A stretch of 64,000 bases of DNA from Stictocephala bisonia (lineage: Eukaryota > Arthropoda > Insecta > Hemiptera > Membracidae), in assembly GCA_035578905.1 (NCBI GenBank), contig JAQJVL010000177.1:310001-374000 (forward strand), written 5' to 3'. The notes under the pieces are model-generated. The model was given only the letters and a program-made list of their open reading frames with translations. It searched no databases and had not been told where the DNA came from. Shown here in pieces: positions 1 through 11,879 of the stretch (positions are counted from its first letter, which is position 1; every line of letters begins with the position of its first letter). Both the position numbers and the translations under genes were made by a program.

Positions 1-679
1 ATAATCATATGACGAATTTATTTAATTTACTTAACACTGATGTAAACCTACAACCACAATCAACGTAGTCAGGTAATTTCAGCAAGGTGTGATATAGTGC
101 GTCTACTATCATTATCCATCTTGATGACCTACCATGCTCCTAGACGCATGGCTTTCAGCAAGCCGTCCTCAGCAATTGTCTGAGTCCCAGTGGCGCCAGG
201 TAAACGCTGACTTGTGCTGACACTAAGCGTGATTGTCTGTGTGCTCATTTTTCACAACTACACGTTGCTTCCTCTACCTCACCAATAAGATGTATAAAAT
301 GTTTCAGGTTTTGTTCTTTGCAGAAACTTTAAAGTAAAGAAACAGATTTAGTCCTATTTCAGTTTTAAATTCGAAACTTTTATAATCCAAACATACTTTG
401 GTGTTGTTACAAAAGTTTATTGTAGTGCAGCTATTATAACAGTTAACAATTGCAAGGGAAGTGAGTGAGTTTTGTCATTTGAAGTGTTACTCAAGTTTGC
501 TGTTTATAACAAAACAACGTACTTCATTCAGGTGGTCTATTTCAGATTTTTTGCTACAATTTTAAATTTCAATCTGTTATATTTATGGCCAACATTAATA
601 TTGAAATTGATTACTTATTTTCACAATCTCTCTGTGAAAATAACCCTGAATTTTTAGAGAACTTAGCATGGAATTTCCT
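1..679. other. AT-rich non-coding DNA, nothing recognised
   Basis: No coding region, RNA gene or repeat was recognised here. Open frames are short and have the low-complexity composition expected by chance in AT-rich DNA. Confidence 0.5.
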
Positions 680-718
680 TTCGAATCTCTCTCTGACTAT
701 GTTAGAGAGAGATTCGAA
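680..718. repeat. perfect short palindrome (hairpin)
   Basis: A 15-base arm, TTCGAATCTCTCTCT (680-694), is followed by a 9-base spacer and then its exact reverse complement (704-718). It is one of several short perfect palindromes in the window with stems of 13-23 bp and small loops. It has no T-run or other terminator feature, so it is not called a terminator. Confidence 0.8.
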
Positions 719-788
719 TGTTTATGTTAGAGCAGATGTCGTTGACTGTATTCATGTACAATGTTGTATGTATGAATAAACATGCTTT

Positions 789-817
789 GACTATGACTAT
801 GACTATGACTATGACTA
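789..817. repeat. GACTAT microsatellite
   Basis: Nearly five head-to-tail copies of the hexamer GACTAT, without interruption. Confidence 0.9.
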
Positions 818-1000
818 GATCCCTTACGTTGTCAACAGAACTTAGTTATGAGGTGTATTTGAATTAAGCTTCGATCAATCCCCTAATTTTATCATCTGGA
901 GCTAACCTTCGATCAACTTCGAGTCTACATATATATTTTTATGGCGTTAATTACTATCACAATCTCAGCTACAGGCTTAAACGCTTACATACAAGTATCT

Positions 1001-1118
1001 TGTTTTATCTTGTTGAGTCTTGTTGATTCTTGTTGAATCTTGTTGAATCTTGTTGTATCTTGTTGAAGATTGTTGTATCTTGTTGAATCTTGTTGATTCT
1101 TGTTTAATCTTGTTAAAC
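1001..1118. repeat. 10-bp tandem repeat, about 12 units
   Basis: Units of exactly 10 bp (consensus TGTTGAATCT, with substitutions at positions 5-8) run without any indel for almost 12 copies. The period is close to one helical turn, so every TGTT step lies on the same DNA face. No coding potential. Confidence 0.9.
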
Positions 1119-1920
1119 AATTTCTAGACAAACCACATACAAACGAATAAACATAATTTCATTTACTTCAGCGGTTTAACGCAGTATTGGAAGCCTAATA
1201 TAGTACTGCATGTAACATTTCTTTGGCCTAAATCGATGACCATGATATACATACTAACTTGTACTTAGATCTCTACGAATTAAAATTGTGTTTCACACAC
1301 ACACACAAAGTTTAACTTGTTCTTACCTACAAATGTAGAAGAAACAACAAAATACGTTGCGTAGAAACAAAATATGTCCAAGAAGTGCGTTATATTGTAT
1401 TTGTACTTTTAACCTATAGCAATTTATCTCTTTCTTCTTATCTTTTTAATATTGTGAAAAGCTTGGTTCATGGGTTTATACTAGAAGGTATGTCTCATGC
1501 TAAACTATTTTTAGATTATCTTTATTATATTCAAAATGGCGGCCTTTTACCCTAAAAAACATCTAAGAAATCAGTATGTTTTTAAAAATGTTAAAAGACA
1601 CAAAAAAGTGTCTGAATATCTTTTCCTTTCCAGGGATTCAGTAAAAATCCGCAACGAAGGAAGTTTTCGTTACGTATGAAAAGTACATAGCGCATAATTT
1701 AACAATATTCGAACTTGAAAAGAATTAGATAAAGAGGTATTTCCAACAGTGTAGACTTAATTATTAATCCGCCATAGAGCATAAAGTGGACATATTATAT
1801 ATGTTGAATATACTGAATTAAAAACACCCCTAAAAAGGCAGAACGAAATCACAAAGGAGGTTATGTATGTGTGAACAGTCTGCACACTTACAATGCAACT
1901 CTAATTGCGTGGCGCATGTG
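1119..1920. other. AT-rich non-coding DNA with a faint dispersed-repeat fragment
   Basis: Nothing coding is seen. Around 1530-1560 the phrase AATGGCGGCCTTTTACCC resembles a phrase in the dispersed element at 27.8 kb, so an old repeat fragment may lie at about 1450-1640. A short (CA) run lies near 1297. Confidence 0.35.
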
Positions 1921-2060
1921 CAACAATGACTCCATAGTTCATCCAGGACGTGCAATTCGTTCGGAAAATTAACTCGACGCGTGTAATAGGGCAACAATTG
2001 AATGAGCAGTCAACAATGAACCCATAGTTCATGTGATGAATGAGTGGATGAATTGAATGA
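1921..2060. repeat. imperfect direct duplication, 90-bp offset
   Basis: The phrase CAACAATGA-C-CCATAGTTCAT occurs at about 1921 and again at about 2011, with diverged sequence between. It looks like an old two-copy tandem duplication. Confidence 0.5.
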
Positions 2061-2596
2061 GGTACCAATCTATTCAAGGGCCAGTTGTAGAATGTTTTCT
2101 AGAGGTCCCAAATTGGTTGATCATTAGTCCTGGGACCTTTGCACCTCTACTAGTGGTTCCAGGGTCTCCAGGATTTCCAGGATACAAATTAACTGTTCTT
2201 GATGACAACTACTGAATTATTATTTACTGTGTTGCTACTTTCTTTTATAAACGTTTACGTTGCGTGAGTGAAAAGAGGAAAGAAAATAAGTATACAAGTG
2301 CAAACAGTTCTAAAAGAATCTTATTAAACTTGAATGAATATTATATAAAAACGAAGTAAATAATTCCGGGTCTCTTGCTTCACCTACGGAGCGGTAGACA
2401 GCCGGAAGGAAACACGACGTTCCCACGTCAGGTGAAGATGACATCCTTATCACTGTTATCAAAGCAAACACGACGACAAGGTTATTAATGAGGCCGATGT
2501 TCAAACAGAACTGGAGTTGTTGGGTGAATCTTTGGAGAAACGTGCCTGCTTTCATGCTCAAGTATTTCATTTTCAGGTCTATCTACTTAAGTTTTT
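2061..2596. other. non-coding DNA, nothing recognised
   Basis: There is a short frame on the minus strand (2310-2570), but it has no recognisable domain, no family resemblance and no coding context. Confidence 0.4.
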
Positions 2597-3590
2597 ACAG
2601 AGAAAAAGATAATCAGGTCGCTTGGTTACGGTCGTAGTGAAGCAGGGTGTCCAGCAACAGGGAAAATAGGGAAAACCTGGAAAAGTCAGGGAATTTTAAA
2701 TGACCTGGAAAAGTCAGGGAAAAATCAGGGAATTCGAAACAAAACCTGGAAAATCCTAACAAGAACACCAGTGTGTTGTGATTTGTAATAGTCACTATAT
2801 ACTTGAGTGCACTACAAAAAAGTCTACTTTGTTCAGTACTAAATGTTAATTTTACATGCCATTCAATATTCTAAATTATGAAAAAGCTACTTAATTGCTT
2901 GGTTATGCTTGTTCAACCTCATACAACTAGTTTTATATCACTAAAAGTTTAAAACTTACTGAAATAATTGTCTGATTAGTACTTGTTAAATAAGCCATAG
3001 ACCTAAAATTTATGCTGGTTTTGGGGAAATTATAATATACTGCCGTTTTGCAAGGCATTGAAAGTTGTCATAATTTAACAATAGAATAAAAGGTGTGTTT
3101 TTTTACTCAAGGCTAATTAAAAATATTTTTTTAATTCTACCTCTACTTCTATAAATTAGTTCAAAAAGAATAATTATTGTAGGTAATAGTTTTGAATTAA
3201 ATTATTACGGTTATCAATAAAAATATATTTGTGAAATATTGATATTTCTGTAATTAATAATTGTAATTGACTGTAAATAACATAATGTATGTACATGATG
3301 GTACATAATATTCCTAAATTAAGTTAAATAGGCAGATGTAACTATGTCGATTTTGGGTCAGGGAAATTTTGTATGAAATCAGGGATCGGTCAGAGAAAAG
3401 TCAGGGAATTTGTTTAAGGAGGTTTACTGGACACCCTGAGGTTTCAGTGGTAGTTATAAATAGATCGCAACTAATGTACGTGTCAACTAATAATTACTAC
3501 CTTTGTCTTTGAGGTTTTGGGGGAATAAGGGAGGAACTGACAAGGTGCTGGACCTGCCATCGCATGGCGAACTGTAACGAAATAACTACT
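2597..3590 (+). mobile_element. family A MITE copy split by another transposon
   Basis: The left end of a family A MITE (ACAGAGAA...GGTCGC, 2597-2642) and its remainder (3439 to about 3590, including the family motif GGAATAAGGGAGG) are separated by the CAGGGTGTCC element at 2643-3438. Joined in order, the two parts follow the same sequence order as intact family A copies such as 34502-34778, except that the right terminus is missing. The host copy must therefore have been present before the inner element arrived. Confidence 0.7.
2643..3438. mobile_element. 796-bp non-autonomous DNA element with CAGGGTGTCCAG termini
   Basis: The ends are perfect 12-bp inverted repeats, CAGGGTGTCCAG (2643-2654) and its complement (3427-3438). 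Near both ends the subterminal sequence carries repeated GTCAGGGAATTT-like phrases. The interior is AT-rich with no transposase-like frame. A CAGGG start would fit a hAT-type MITE, but the 8 bp on either side do not match, so the superfamily is uncertain. It sits inside a family A copy. Confidence 0.7.
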
Positions 3591-4107
3591 GTCTTTAATT
3601 GGGCCGGGTAGAAAACGACCTGTGTGTTACATTTAGCACATGTAGGGGTTCCAGCGGCAGAGGGGAATCTTTCCACCGCTGAGCTGCTTTACTTCACAGG
3701 CGTGTCCAACAGTGATTAGTTAAAAAAAATGTAAGGAACTGCATAAGTTTGTTAATTGATAATTATTATTACTTGTTAATTGAATACTAAATAATTATTT
3801 TATTTAATCGTTCTAAGCTTAATCATTGGTGTTAATCAAACCAACCAATGGTCACAGCTGCTAATGGGAACGTAAAATTGGCGGGGCTTGCTATTGTGCC
3901 TCAGCACGCGGCCTTACCACTCGGGTTGCCATGACAATTTTAAAATGAAATTACACAGTGGGAAAAGAGTAGTTCTCTGTTTCACTTGCACCACTTTGCA
4001 TCTCGCTCGCACCAGTGCGTTGAAAATGTCGTTTTCTAAGCGATCTATGTATAATAAACTGTATTTATTAAATTTTACTACTGTAAACAAGACAATAAAT
4101 TAATAAC
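3591..4107. other. non-coding DNA, nothing recognised
   Basis: The sequence is AT-rich with a slightly GC-richer patch at 3640-3710. No gene or repeat could be assigned. Confidence 0.4.
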
Positions 4108-4366
4108 CACAGAGAAGGAACAGAAGTCACACTCAATAGTGTGCTGAATGTGTGTCTATCAGTTATTTCTCCAGTTTGGCATGCGGATGGAAGCGCCAGC
4201 ACCTTGTCAGTCCCTCCCTTATTCCCCCTAAATCCTCAAGAATAGATGTACAGTTGTAATTAATGCAGACGTATAAAGATCTACATTAATAGAAATCTAT
4301 TTATGCTGCCACTTAATGGTTCGCTGAGGCATAAGAGAGCGACCTCTGTTTCTTTTTTGCTCTGTG
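4108..4366 (-). mobile_element. family A MITE, full length
   Basis: The element is bounded by CACAGAGAA (4108) and the complementary CTCTGTG (ends 4366). Long terminal inverted repeats continue inward as GAACAGAAGTC and GACCTCTGTTTC. The internal family motif CCTCCCTTATTCCCCCT is at about 4212. There is no coding capacity. Copies near 12.8, 15.7, 22.9, 23.7, 30.7, 34.5, 38.6, 39.3, 42.9 and 43.8 kb share this layout, so it is a non-autonomous DNA transposon. The superfamily is not clear because no clean target duplication is visible. Confidence 0.8.
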
Positions 4367-4454
4367 TTGTAGCCCGCAAAGTTTTTTCCAGCGAGAAAAC
4401 GTTTGGACATTCAAGGACTCTCGTAATATGCATAAAGCACAATTAGGTTACAAG

Positions 4455-4779
4455 TCATTTATTAATATCCCAATAGCTAGAGCAACCAGAGGACCCAAGC
4501 TTTGCGTGGAATCCGAACCACGTATAATTTTTTTTATAGTACTGGTCTGATTTTCAGCTTACAAGCCTGTTTCTCAATTCTCTTTTCTACCCAATATTCG
4601 AACTCTGATTATCACCCAAAACGTACATCCCAGACTTCTTTAGTAGTGTCCATGTCGATGACAACCATTGAGCGAACGCCATTTCGGTATTAAGAGGACC
4701 TAGTACATAACCTATCGCCTACAATCTCCACAACACTTTGTCCCCAAGTAGTTGGATTACAATACTGCACCACTAGTGC
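4455..4779 (-). repeat. family D dispersed repeat (tRNA T-arm-like hairpin)
   Basis: This is a reverse-strand copy of the repeat also found at 23981, 29938, 48690 and 52575. The shared landmarks are an ACTACTTGGGGACA phrase near one end (4739-4753 on the complement), a block about a CGATGTGGAC-type phrase, and a hairpin with loop TTCGGAT flanked by CCACG/CGTGG (4504-4522). That hairpin looks like a tRNA T-arm with a B-box. It may be a SINE-like element, but no A-box is certain. Confidence 0.65.
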
Positions 4780-5734
4780 AACTTTATACGTGCTTTATTA
4801 ACTATGTAATTGTCGATGTAACAGATGTTGCAGACAGCGTCTCGTAAACGCCTCAGCTATTATGTTATTCTAAAAGCATAAATCTTGTCACCATGTAGCA
4901 AAATTGACTTTGGTGTTGAAGTCAATTGAGTTTAGTGTCAATTTGTGAGCTTGGTGAGGGTGTGAGATTGGAGCTTCCTCTGGGTGATAAGGATGGCATG
5001 ATCACCAATTGAACGCTACCCCCCGATAAACGATAAAATAACGCGCAGCCATTACAGAACGATTGTTGCCCTTTCTATGTAGCCTAATGGACATCTGAAG
5101 AAAGACAATTTTACCGACAATATCTTAAACGTATTGTGTTTTTGGTTTAATTGCTTTTGTACATTAGTTTGTTCCTATATTTACTATATTGGTGAAAAAA
5201 ATGGTTCTTAACCATATATTTATTTTTTATATCATGATTCATACATATAAGCTGTGTTCAAAGAAATGTATTCACTGGCGATTTTGGTTCTGTTACTTGT
5301 GTAGACAATGTTTCAACGTCTTAAACTATCATGTATAAAGTAAATTCATGACTATATTTTTTTTTAATAAAAGCTAGTAGCTGCAAACTTGAATGTCCAA
5401 AAGCATAAAATAATTTTATGTTATATATAAAATTTGCAATGTCCGGAAAAGAGAAAAAAAGAAACATTAGACGTTATAGATTACAATTAAAATTAATCTC
5501 TATACTGCGTGTGTGCAGCTTAACGTTTGCAGAAATATGTAAATAATGGGCCTAACATACACAGATTTGGTATATACAACATGAATTTTATGGTGTGTAA
5601 GGGATTATTAGTGGAAGTTGTACACCAACAAGTCATTTATCTTTTCAGTAATAAATAGGATGTAAACAATTTAGCAACTTTAAAATTTGATTATATTTTT
5701 CAGGTAAATGTTTTAAAGAATATTTTTTAATATA
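4780..5734. other. AT-rich non-coding DNA, nothing recognised
   Basis: No coding region or repeat family was recognised. T-runs and short AT palindromes only. Confidence 0.45.
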
Positions 5735-7325
5735 GAAGGCTGTGACAAACAAACAACAATAAGTTCTTTAGCTTGGCAACAATCTAGAGTATCCACGACC
5801 AGAAGCCACAGGAGTTATGGTCACGCCAATATAGAAGGCTTTGACAAACAAACAACAACAATGAGAAGTTTATCTCGGCAAAAATCTACAGTGCTCACGA
5901 CCAAATTCCATATGGGCTATGGTCACGCTAATATAGAAGGCTTTGACAAACAAACAACAACAATGAGTAGTTAAGCTCGGCAACAATCTACAGTGCTCAC
6001 GACCAAATTCCACAGGGGTTATGGTCACGCCAATATAGAAGGCTTTGACAAACAAACAACAACAATGAGAAGTTTATCTCGGCAACAATCTACAGTGCTC
6101 ACGACCAAATTCCATATGGGCTATGGTCACGCTAATATAGAAGGCTTTGACAAACAAACAACAACAATGAGCAGTTAAGCTCGGCAACAATCTACAGTGC
6201 TCACGACCAAATTCCATATGGGCTATGGTCACGCTAATATAGAAGGCTTTGACAAACAAACAACAACAATGAATAGTTTATCTCGACAACAATCTACAGT
6301 GCTCACGACCAAATTCCATATGGGCTATGGTCACGCTAATATAGAAGGCTTTGACAAACAAACAACAACAATGAGTAGTTAAGCTCGGCAACAATCTACA
6401 GTGCTCACGACCAAATTCCATATGGGCTATGGTCACGCTAATATAGAAGGCTTTGACAAACAAACAACAACAATGAGTGATAACAAGAGTTGTTTAGCTC
6501 GGCAACAATGCAGAGTATTCACGCACAGATGCCACAGGAGTTAATGGTCACGCCAATGTAGAAGGCTGTGACAAACAAACAATGACAATAATGAGTTGTC
6601 TAGCTCGGCAACAATCTACAGTAACCATGACCAGATGGCACAGGAGTTATGGTCACGCTAATATAGAAGGCTTTGACAAACAAACAACAACAATGAGAAG
6701 TTTATCTCGGCAACAATCTACAGTGCTCACGACCAAATTCCACAGGAGTTATGGTCACGCTAATATAGAAGGCTTTGACAAACAAACAGCAACAATGAGT
6801 AGTTTACCTAGCAACAATCTACAGTGCTCACGACCAAATTCCACAGGGGTTATGGTCACGCCAATATAGAAGGCTTTGACAAACAAACAACAACAATGAG
6901 TAGTTTATCTCGCAACAATCTACAGTGCTCACGACCAAATTCCACAGGAGTTAATGGTCACGCCAATATAGAAGGCTGTGACAAACAAACAATGACAATA
7001 ATGAGTTGTCTAGCTCGGCAACAATATACAGTAACCATGACCAGATGGCACAGGAGTTATGGTCACACTAATATAGAAAGCGTTGATAAACAAACAACAA
7101 TAATGAGTGACAACGATGAGTCGTTTATCTCGGCAACAATAAGAATATTTACGACCAGATGCCATAGGAGTTATGGTCACACTAATATAGAAGATTGTGT
7201 GACAAACAAACACCGAGTCACAACAGTGGATTGTTTAGCTCGGCAACAATCCACAGTATCCACGACCAGATTCCACAGTAGTTGTGGTCACGCCAATATA
7301 GAGAGGGCTGTGACAAACAAACAGT
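5735..7325. repeat. 102-bp minisatellite, about 16 units
   Basis: A unit of about 102 bp is repeated head to tail about 16 times. The landmark GACAAACAAACAACAAC recurs near 5742, 5840, 5945, 6048, 6147, 6250, 6352, 6452, 6672, 6776 and 6877. Units at the edges are more diverged and carry indels, and the central ones (5990-6480) are almost identical. Because 102 is a multiple of three, 34-residue periodic frames stay open on both strands, which explains several 60-170-codon frames here. Their periodicity, lack of a conserved start and antisense openness argue against a protein gene. Confidence 0.9.
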
Positions 7326-7640
7326 CCATAGATAGATGAATGAGTCTGCGCCAGATAGCAGAGTAAATCTCTCCGAGCAGAAATAGTTGAATGTTTGTAA
7401 ACCAGTGTGGCGCCACGAGTGTTATCAGACCAATGTACCAGACTGCTGTTGCGCATCGTTGATAACACCTCGAGGTTGGAATACTACAGTCTGCGTTTCT
7501 GTCGTTGCTCTTTTAAACCTGTCGTTCTATGTTTGAAACCGCATATTATGAGTATGAGTATGAAAAGTGCATCAAAAATAAGCTTTCGGAAATAAAGTCC
7601 TAAATTCACTTACAGCTAGAAAAGTTCTTAAAAGGTAGTT
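7326..7640. other. non-coding DNA between satellite and dispersed repeat
   Basis: No repeat unit or coding signal. Small GC-richer patch at 7400-7480 of unknown meaning. Confidence 0.4.
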
Positions 7641-8640
7641 GGTTAGAATCTGTCACAAAATCAGTTTTTACTTTCTCCCATATGCGTGAGCATAGAGAAA
7701 GTATTTTGATCGTAAAAAAAAAAAAATGTTTACAAGTTGGTCTAAAAATCCATTTTAGAGCCCCCTAAACCCAAAAAAAATTTTTCCGAAAAAAAGTTGG
7801 TGCCTGTCCGTATGTGTGTATGTGCAGTTCGTTGGGGACCAAACGGACGGATCAATGTTTATGACATTTGGTATGTAGGTGTATTTAGCCAATATCTCCA
7901 GGCCATTTTTTCACTTTTTTGAAGTTTTACTTTTTTTTTAAATTTGTATTGGCAATAAACAAAAATAGAATTTTCTCGAAAACGCCTCTAACGATTTTGA
8001 TTAAATTTTCAGGAAAGATGTGAATTACAATTTAAAATGTTTTAGTAAAAACCGCATGTCTCTAACTTGACTAGTTTTTTAGTTGTGGCAAAAAAACATA
8101 CTTGGGAATCAAACTGGTAATTTTCAGTTTTGATTTTTTAGTGTTAATATGGGGAAAAGTTTGTGTCTGCACTGAGCGAGTAGTCCTTCCTACTGCTGCG
8201 TATATCGCGTGGGAGCGGATCATGGATTATATTGTCACAACTGTCAAACCACGGCCTTTGAACCCCCACGTTCTCTGTCAGATTCTGTGACTAGTTTGTT
8301 TCTTTTCCCCTGTCTTTTTACCACCGATATTCTCTTTACACACAAGCAACGCGTTGCCCTCCCCCCTCTCTACCTCACTGTTTCCGCCTGTCTCTCCCCG
8401 CAAATTGTTAAACTTTCTTATTGAAAGTTTGATATATTGTTAATATAAAGATAATTGTTCAAATTTCGACTGAAATTGGTACAGATGTCATTTGTAGAAC
8501 AATAATTAGTTACACTTAGAAAAATATACATATATTTAACTTTTACTCTACAATAGGTTGGTTGGTACATTTTGTCCACTATATTCTCAAAAAATTTGTA
8601 ATTTATAGCGCACGTTTTCTTAATAACTTATGTAGTACTA
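7641..8640. repeat. family B dispersed repeat
   Basis: Two stretches recur elsewhere. The part at 8040-8165 (CTCTAACTTGACTAG then GGTAATTTT then AATATGGGG) matches 58988-59100. The part at about 8400-8620 (CCCGCAAATT, then TTTTGTCCACTATATTCTC) matches 57640-57880. The phrase GCCTGTCCGTATGTGTG at about 7802 is of a type common in arthropod non-autonomous transposons. No coding frame is convincing. The boundaries are soft. Confidence 0.55.
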
Positions 8641-9479
8641 ATTAGCCACCAGACATAGCTACATCTCCATAAGAATTTTTAAATTTTTTTCTCTGAACAC
8701 ATTTATTGATTATTCGTTATTTTAATTCAAAGTGCGTGTTCCAGTTTTACACTCGCAGTGACTTTAGCTAGTTACATGGACTCGCCCACCCAATGTACAC
8801 CCCTTACCTCTTCACCATTCTTCGTTTTCCCCCTCTCTCACGATACTGTAAACATTTATACACTTCCCTTACCCACAAACGTGCGTGGTTAGCATGTTCA
8901 CCTCGCTTATGTGCATATCTCGATTTACATTCTAAAATACTTTTCAGATCGGTTAGCAAATTCACCTTCCAACACATGATTCATGGTACTCTTTCTACTT
9001 GTCCTGAGCGTGGTAATGTTTATATACATTCTCAAATATTCATATAATGCTTTCCTATGTCGTGCTATCGATATTACACCGAATATGCGTCTATTGTTTA
9101 AAGATACGTCGTAAAGATATAGTTTTTACGGGATGACAACAATTACGTTCTCTAAATAAAGTTTCATTGAATTATTCGACTTATGCACTCGCACAGATTT
9201 TTATCTAGCCCATTTTGCTCCGTTCAAATGCCAATCGTAACCCACCCATAACTCTTACCCTACAATAAGAGTACACAAAACGGGTAGAAAGCCTGTTAGG
9301 AAAGCTGTGGGATTGTCGTGGATTGCGTGTTGCTCAGCTTAAGAAAATGTGCGTTTACTAATTAACCGTTTGTTTTCCAATATCTACGACCTATGAAATC
9401 ATCATTAAATCCATAGGTACGAAACTCCAGTCATATCAATAACACGTAGATTGCGTTGGCGTCAACAATATTTACAGTA
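8641..9479. other. AT-rich non-coding DNA, nothing recognised
   Basis: An open frame at 8793-9047 has no recognisable domain and no homologue in the window. I see no repeat here. Confidence 0.4.
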
Positions 9480-9690
9480 ATGTGTGAACTGTGCCAAAGA
9501 GAATGATATCTTTCTGTCGCCGACGATGCCAGCGAGACTTGTTCATGTGCACTGCGCCTGCGCAGTAAATCGTCGTATTACACGGGTAGACCGCGCGCCA
9601 CGCATGGACAAACGTCTGCAGCGCGCAGCCGGCGCCAAGCTCCGCGGCATTATCCAGGCGCCACCTTTATTTTCGATTTTTAATTGGATC
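9480..9690. promoter_or_regulatory. GC-rich island, candidate regulatory element or 5' exon
   Basis: The sequence is clearly richer in G, C and CpG than the surrounding AT-rich DNA. It includes TGCGCCTGCGCAG, close to an NRF-1-type GCGC-spacer-GCGC site, plus GCGCGC and CAGGCGCC strings. A shorter island at 41.6 kb carries the similar CCGCGCCTGCG and CCAGGCGCC. Frames are open on both strands but look like GC-driven artefacts. It could be a promoter, enhancer or non-coding exon. The call rests on composition and motif only. Confidence 0.25.
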
Positions 9691-10069
9691 ATGCGGTTTC
9701 TGTGATCGGTTTTTATCATCTTTACTCGGTCTTCGACCACGTCGCTTCCCACATCGATGACCACACCGAGGTCATTGCTTTCTTATTGTTTTCAGACGTG
9801 TTCTTTTATGGATGTTTCTTACGTATTTTTTATGACAGATCAAACATTTTGTATGTATCAGTGATCGATGTAATTTTACTGATTATGAGTCTATCGTAAA
9901 ATAAAACACGATCTAATAAATGTTTATGTGGATTTACAATTGTCGAATTGGAGAAATGTTAAATAGTTTATTTTATTATTATTATTTTTTTATATTGTTG
10001 GTACAAACACAACACGATTGAGCATCACGATCGGAAATTTATTATAGTACAAGTAAAAAATGAACAAAA
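9691..10069. other. non-coding DNA, nothing recognised
   Basis: AT-rich with no repeat family or plausible gene. Short TTATTATTATT run near 9975. Confidence 0.4.
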
Positions 10070-10219
10070 TATTATGGTGATCGATTTGGTAAGCCCCGTT
10101 TACCTTTCTCAGACCAGATGGGTTCACAAAGGAAAGGTTTGGAAGATGATGAATTCTTTATGAATTTGTCTGGTCTGTGAAAGGTTAACGTGTGGTTTAC
10201 CGAATCGACCACCAAAATA
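10070..10219. mobile_element. 150-bp MITE with arms of about 45 bp
   Basis: The left arm (TATTATGGTGATCGATTTGG, from 10070) and right arm (complement of TATTTTGGTGGTCGATTCGG, ending 10219) are imperfect inverted repeats. They continue through a CAGACCAGA phrase, leaving only a short centre. No coding capacity. A single arm of the same family is at 22738-22800. Confidence 0.75.
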
Positions 10220-11238
10220 GTTTGTAAATTTTATTCTTCTACATATATGTTAAAATCAAACTTTCGTATGTTTGTGTACATACAAATCGAACCGTAGTGA
10301 ATGCATTCGCTTGAAATTATTAAAAAACATTACATTTACATACACGAGTGTTTTTATATATATTTATTTACTAAAAATTTAAACGGGAAATACTATTGTA
10401 TTCAGAGCATTCCCTGGCTTACTTGCGTTTCACAAATGAAAATAAATGTCAGTGCTGAAGAAGTGCTCCTGCGACCAGCTGATTTTTGTGATCAGCTGAT
10501 TGTTTATTCATGAAAACACCTGTATGTTATTTTAATTCCAATAAAATCAAGTAAATAGTTAATATCAGACTAGGTCACAGCAAAGTGTGGGCGTGTTTAT
10601 TGTTAGTATTATTATAAATTCATATTGGTGACGTTAATTTTTTTTCGAGAAATGTTATATTTTTATCTGAATGAAAAAATTTAAAGTAGTCTATTTTTGG
10701 TTATACAAAGACTGCTCATTTGCCAAACATGATAAAAATATTGGTTCTATATACACTTTAAAAAGTGATACTGTACATATTATTCATGAATTTTCAACTA
10801 AGGATTTGCCAAATTGTTCTCAAAACAGAATATTGTTCTCTGTGGCAATGGGTTGATAGCGTAGCAATAGACTTTTAAAATTGCACGCCACTCCCTCACT
10901 AAATAAATAATCTTACATTTAACAACAACGCTAATATCCTCTCACCTTTTGATGAAAATATTCCCAACAAAATTCTAAGAAGTTATACTTACTCTAAGAA
11001 AGTCTGTGGGAACGATTTCTTGTGAATGAGAATGAATCACCCCTCATGAATTAAACATAGTCAACCTCAAGTGCTTTGTCACAATTTCGCATTGTCAATC
11101 CATTATGTAGATCTGATCATCGGTACTCATATAGTTTTGTTTAATATGCATTTATTCTTGGGATTATGGAGAGGCTTGGATTTTGAATGGGCGAAACAGT
11201 GTGGATTAGTTGATGTGATATGGTAAACAATATGTATG
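10220..11238. other. AT-rich non-coding DNA
   Basis: No gene recognised. At 10474-10503 there are two close copies of CAGCTGAT separated by a T-rich spacer. Nothing else stands out. Confidence 0.4.
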
Positions 11239-11241
11239 GTA

Positions 11242-11327
<86 letters not shown>

Positions 11328-11340
11328 TAAACTATATATG
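11239..11340. repeat. (TA)n-(GT)n compound microsatellite
   Basis: About 50 bp of TA dinucleotides (11245-11295) join about 31 bp of GT dinucleotides. The array is flanked on both sides by the same phrase, GGTAAACTATATAT, at 11238 and 11326, so the whole block may have arisen by slippage between those copies. Confidence 0.9.
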
Positions 11341-11879
11341 TTTTTTTATTTCGACTGAGATCTTAACGGGGTGGATAACCCTGATGGCCCCCTACAACCT
11401 GCTAGCCCCGCCCATGACGTCATACACAGTTCCAACAAAAAAGTCTTTATAAATTTTAAATTAACTAAATCATTTTTATACAGCCTTTCGATCATTTCAG
11501 TTCTCGACCTCATTGTAGAAATGTTCCGTGTGATAATTTCTAATAAATAAAATTGGTTTTAAAGTAAAAAGACATCATGCAGATTGAGTACAGTAAATTT
11601 ATGTTTATAAATGTAACCAAAACCTATGTCCTCACTCATCACAAAATTTCCGGAACCACTGAACGGATTTTGTTGGAATTCGGAAGGAGTTAGCTTTAGT
11701 ATCATAGAAACACAATAAGAACGTTTGTGGCGAAGTTTCATTCCTAAGGGGTAGAAACAGGCTTTAGACGTTTCCTTTTTTCGTAAAAGTGACATTGGCA
11801 ATAATTTTACTTAATAATATTTCAAAGAGCTGATAAAAAACTAATGTGACAAAAGAGCTTGGCTAAATTGGTTTTTAAT
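11341..11879. other. non-coding DNA, probably old repeat sequence
   Basis: A GC-richer patch (11366-11430, GGCCCCCTACAACCTG, then CATGACGTCA) sits at the left and the rest is AT-rich. No coding sequence recognised. The style is that of a degraded transposon, but no copy was found in the window. Confidence 0.35.

Noticed and set aside
680..718. Rho-independent terminator
   Set aside because: No T-run follows, and the genome context is eukaryotic with no gene ending there.
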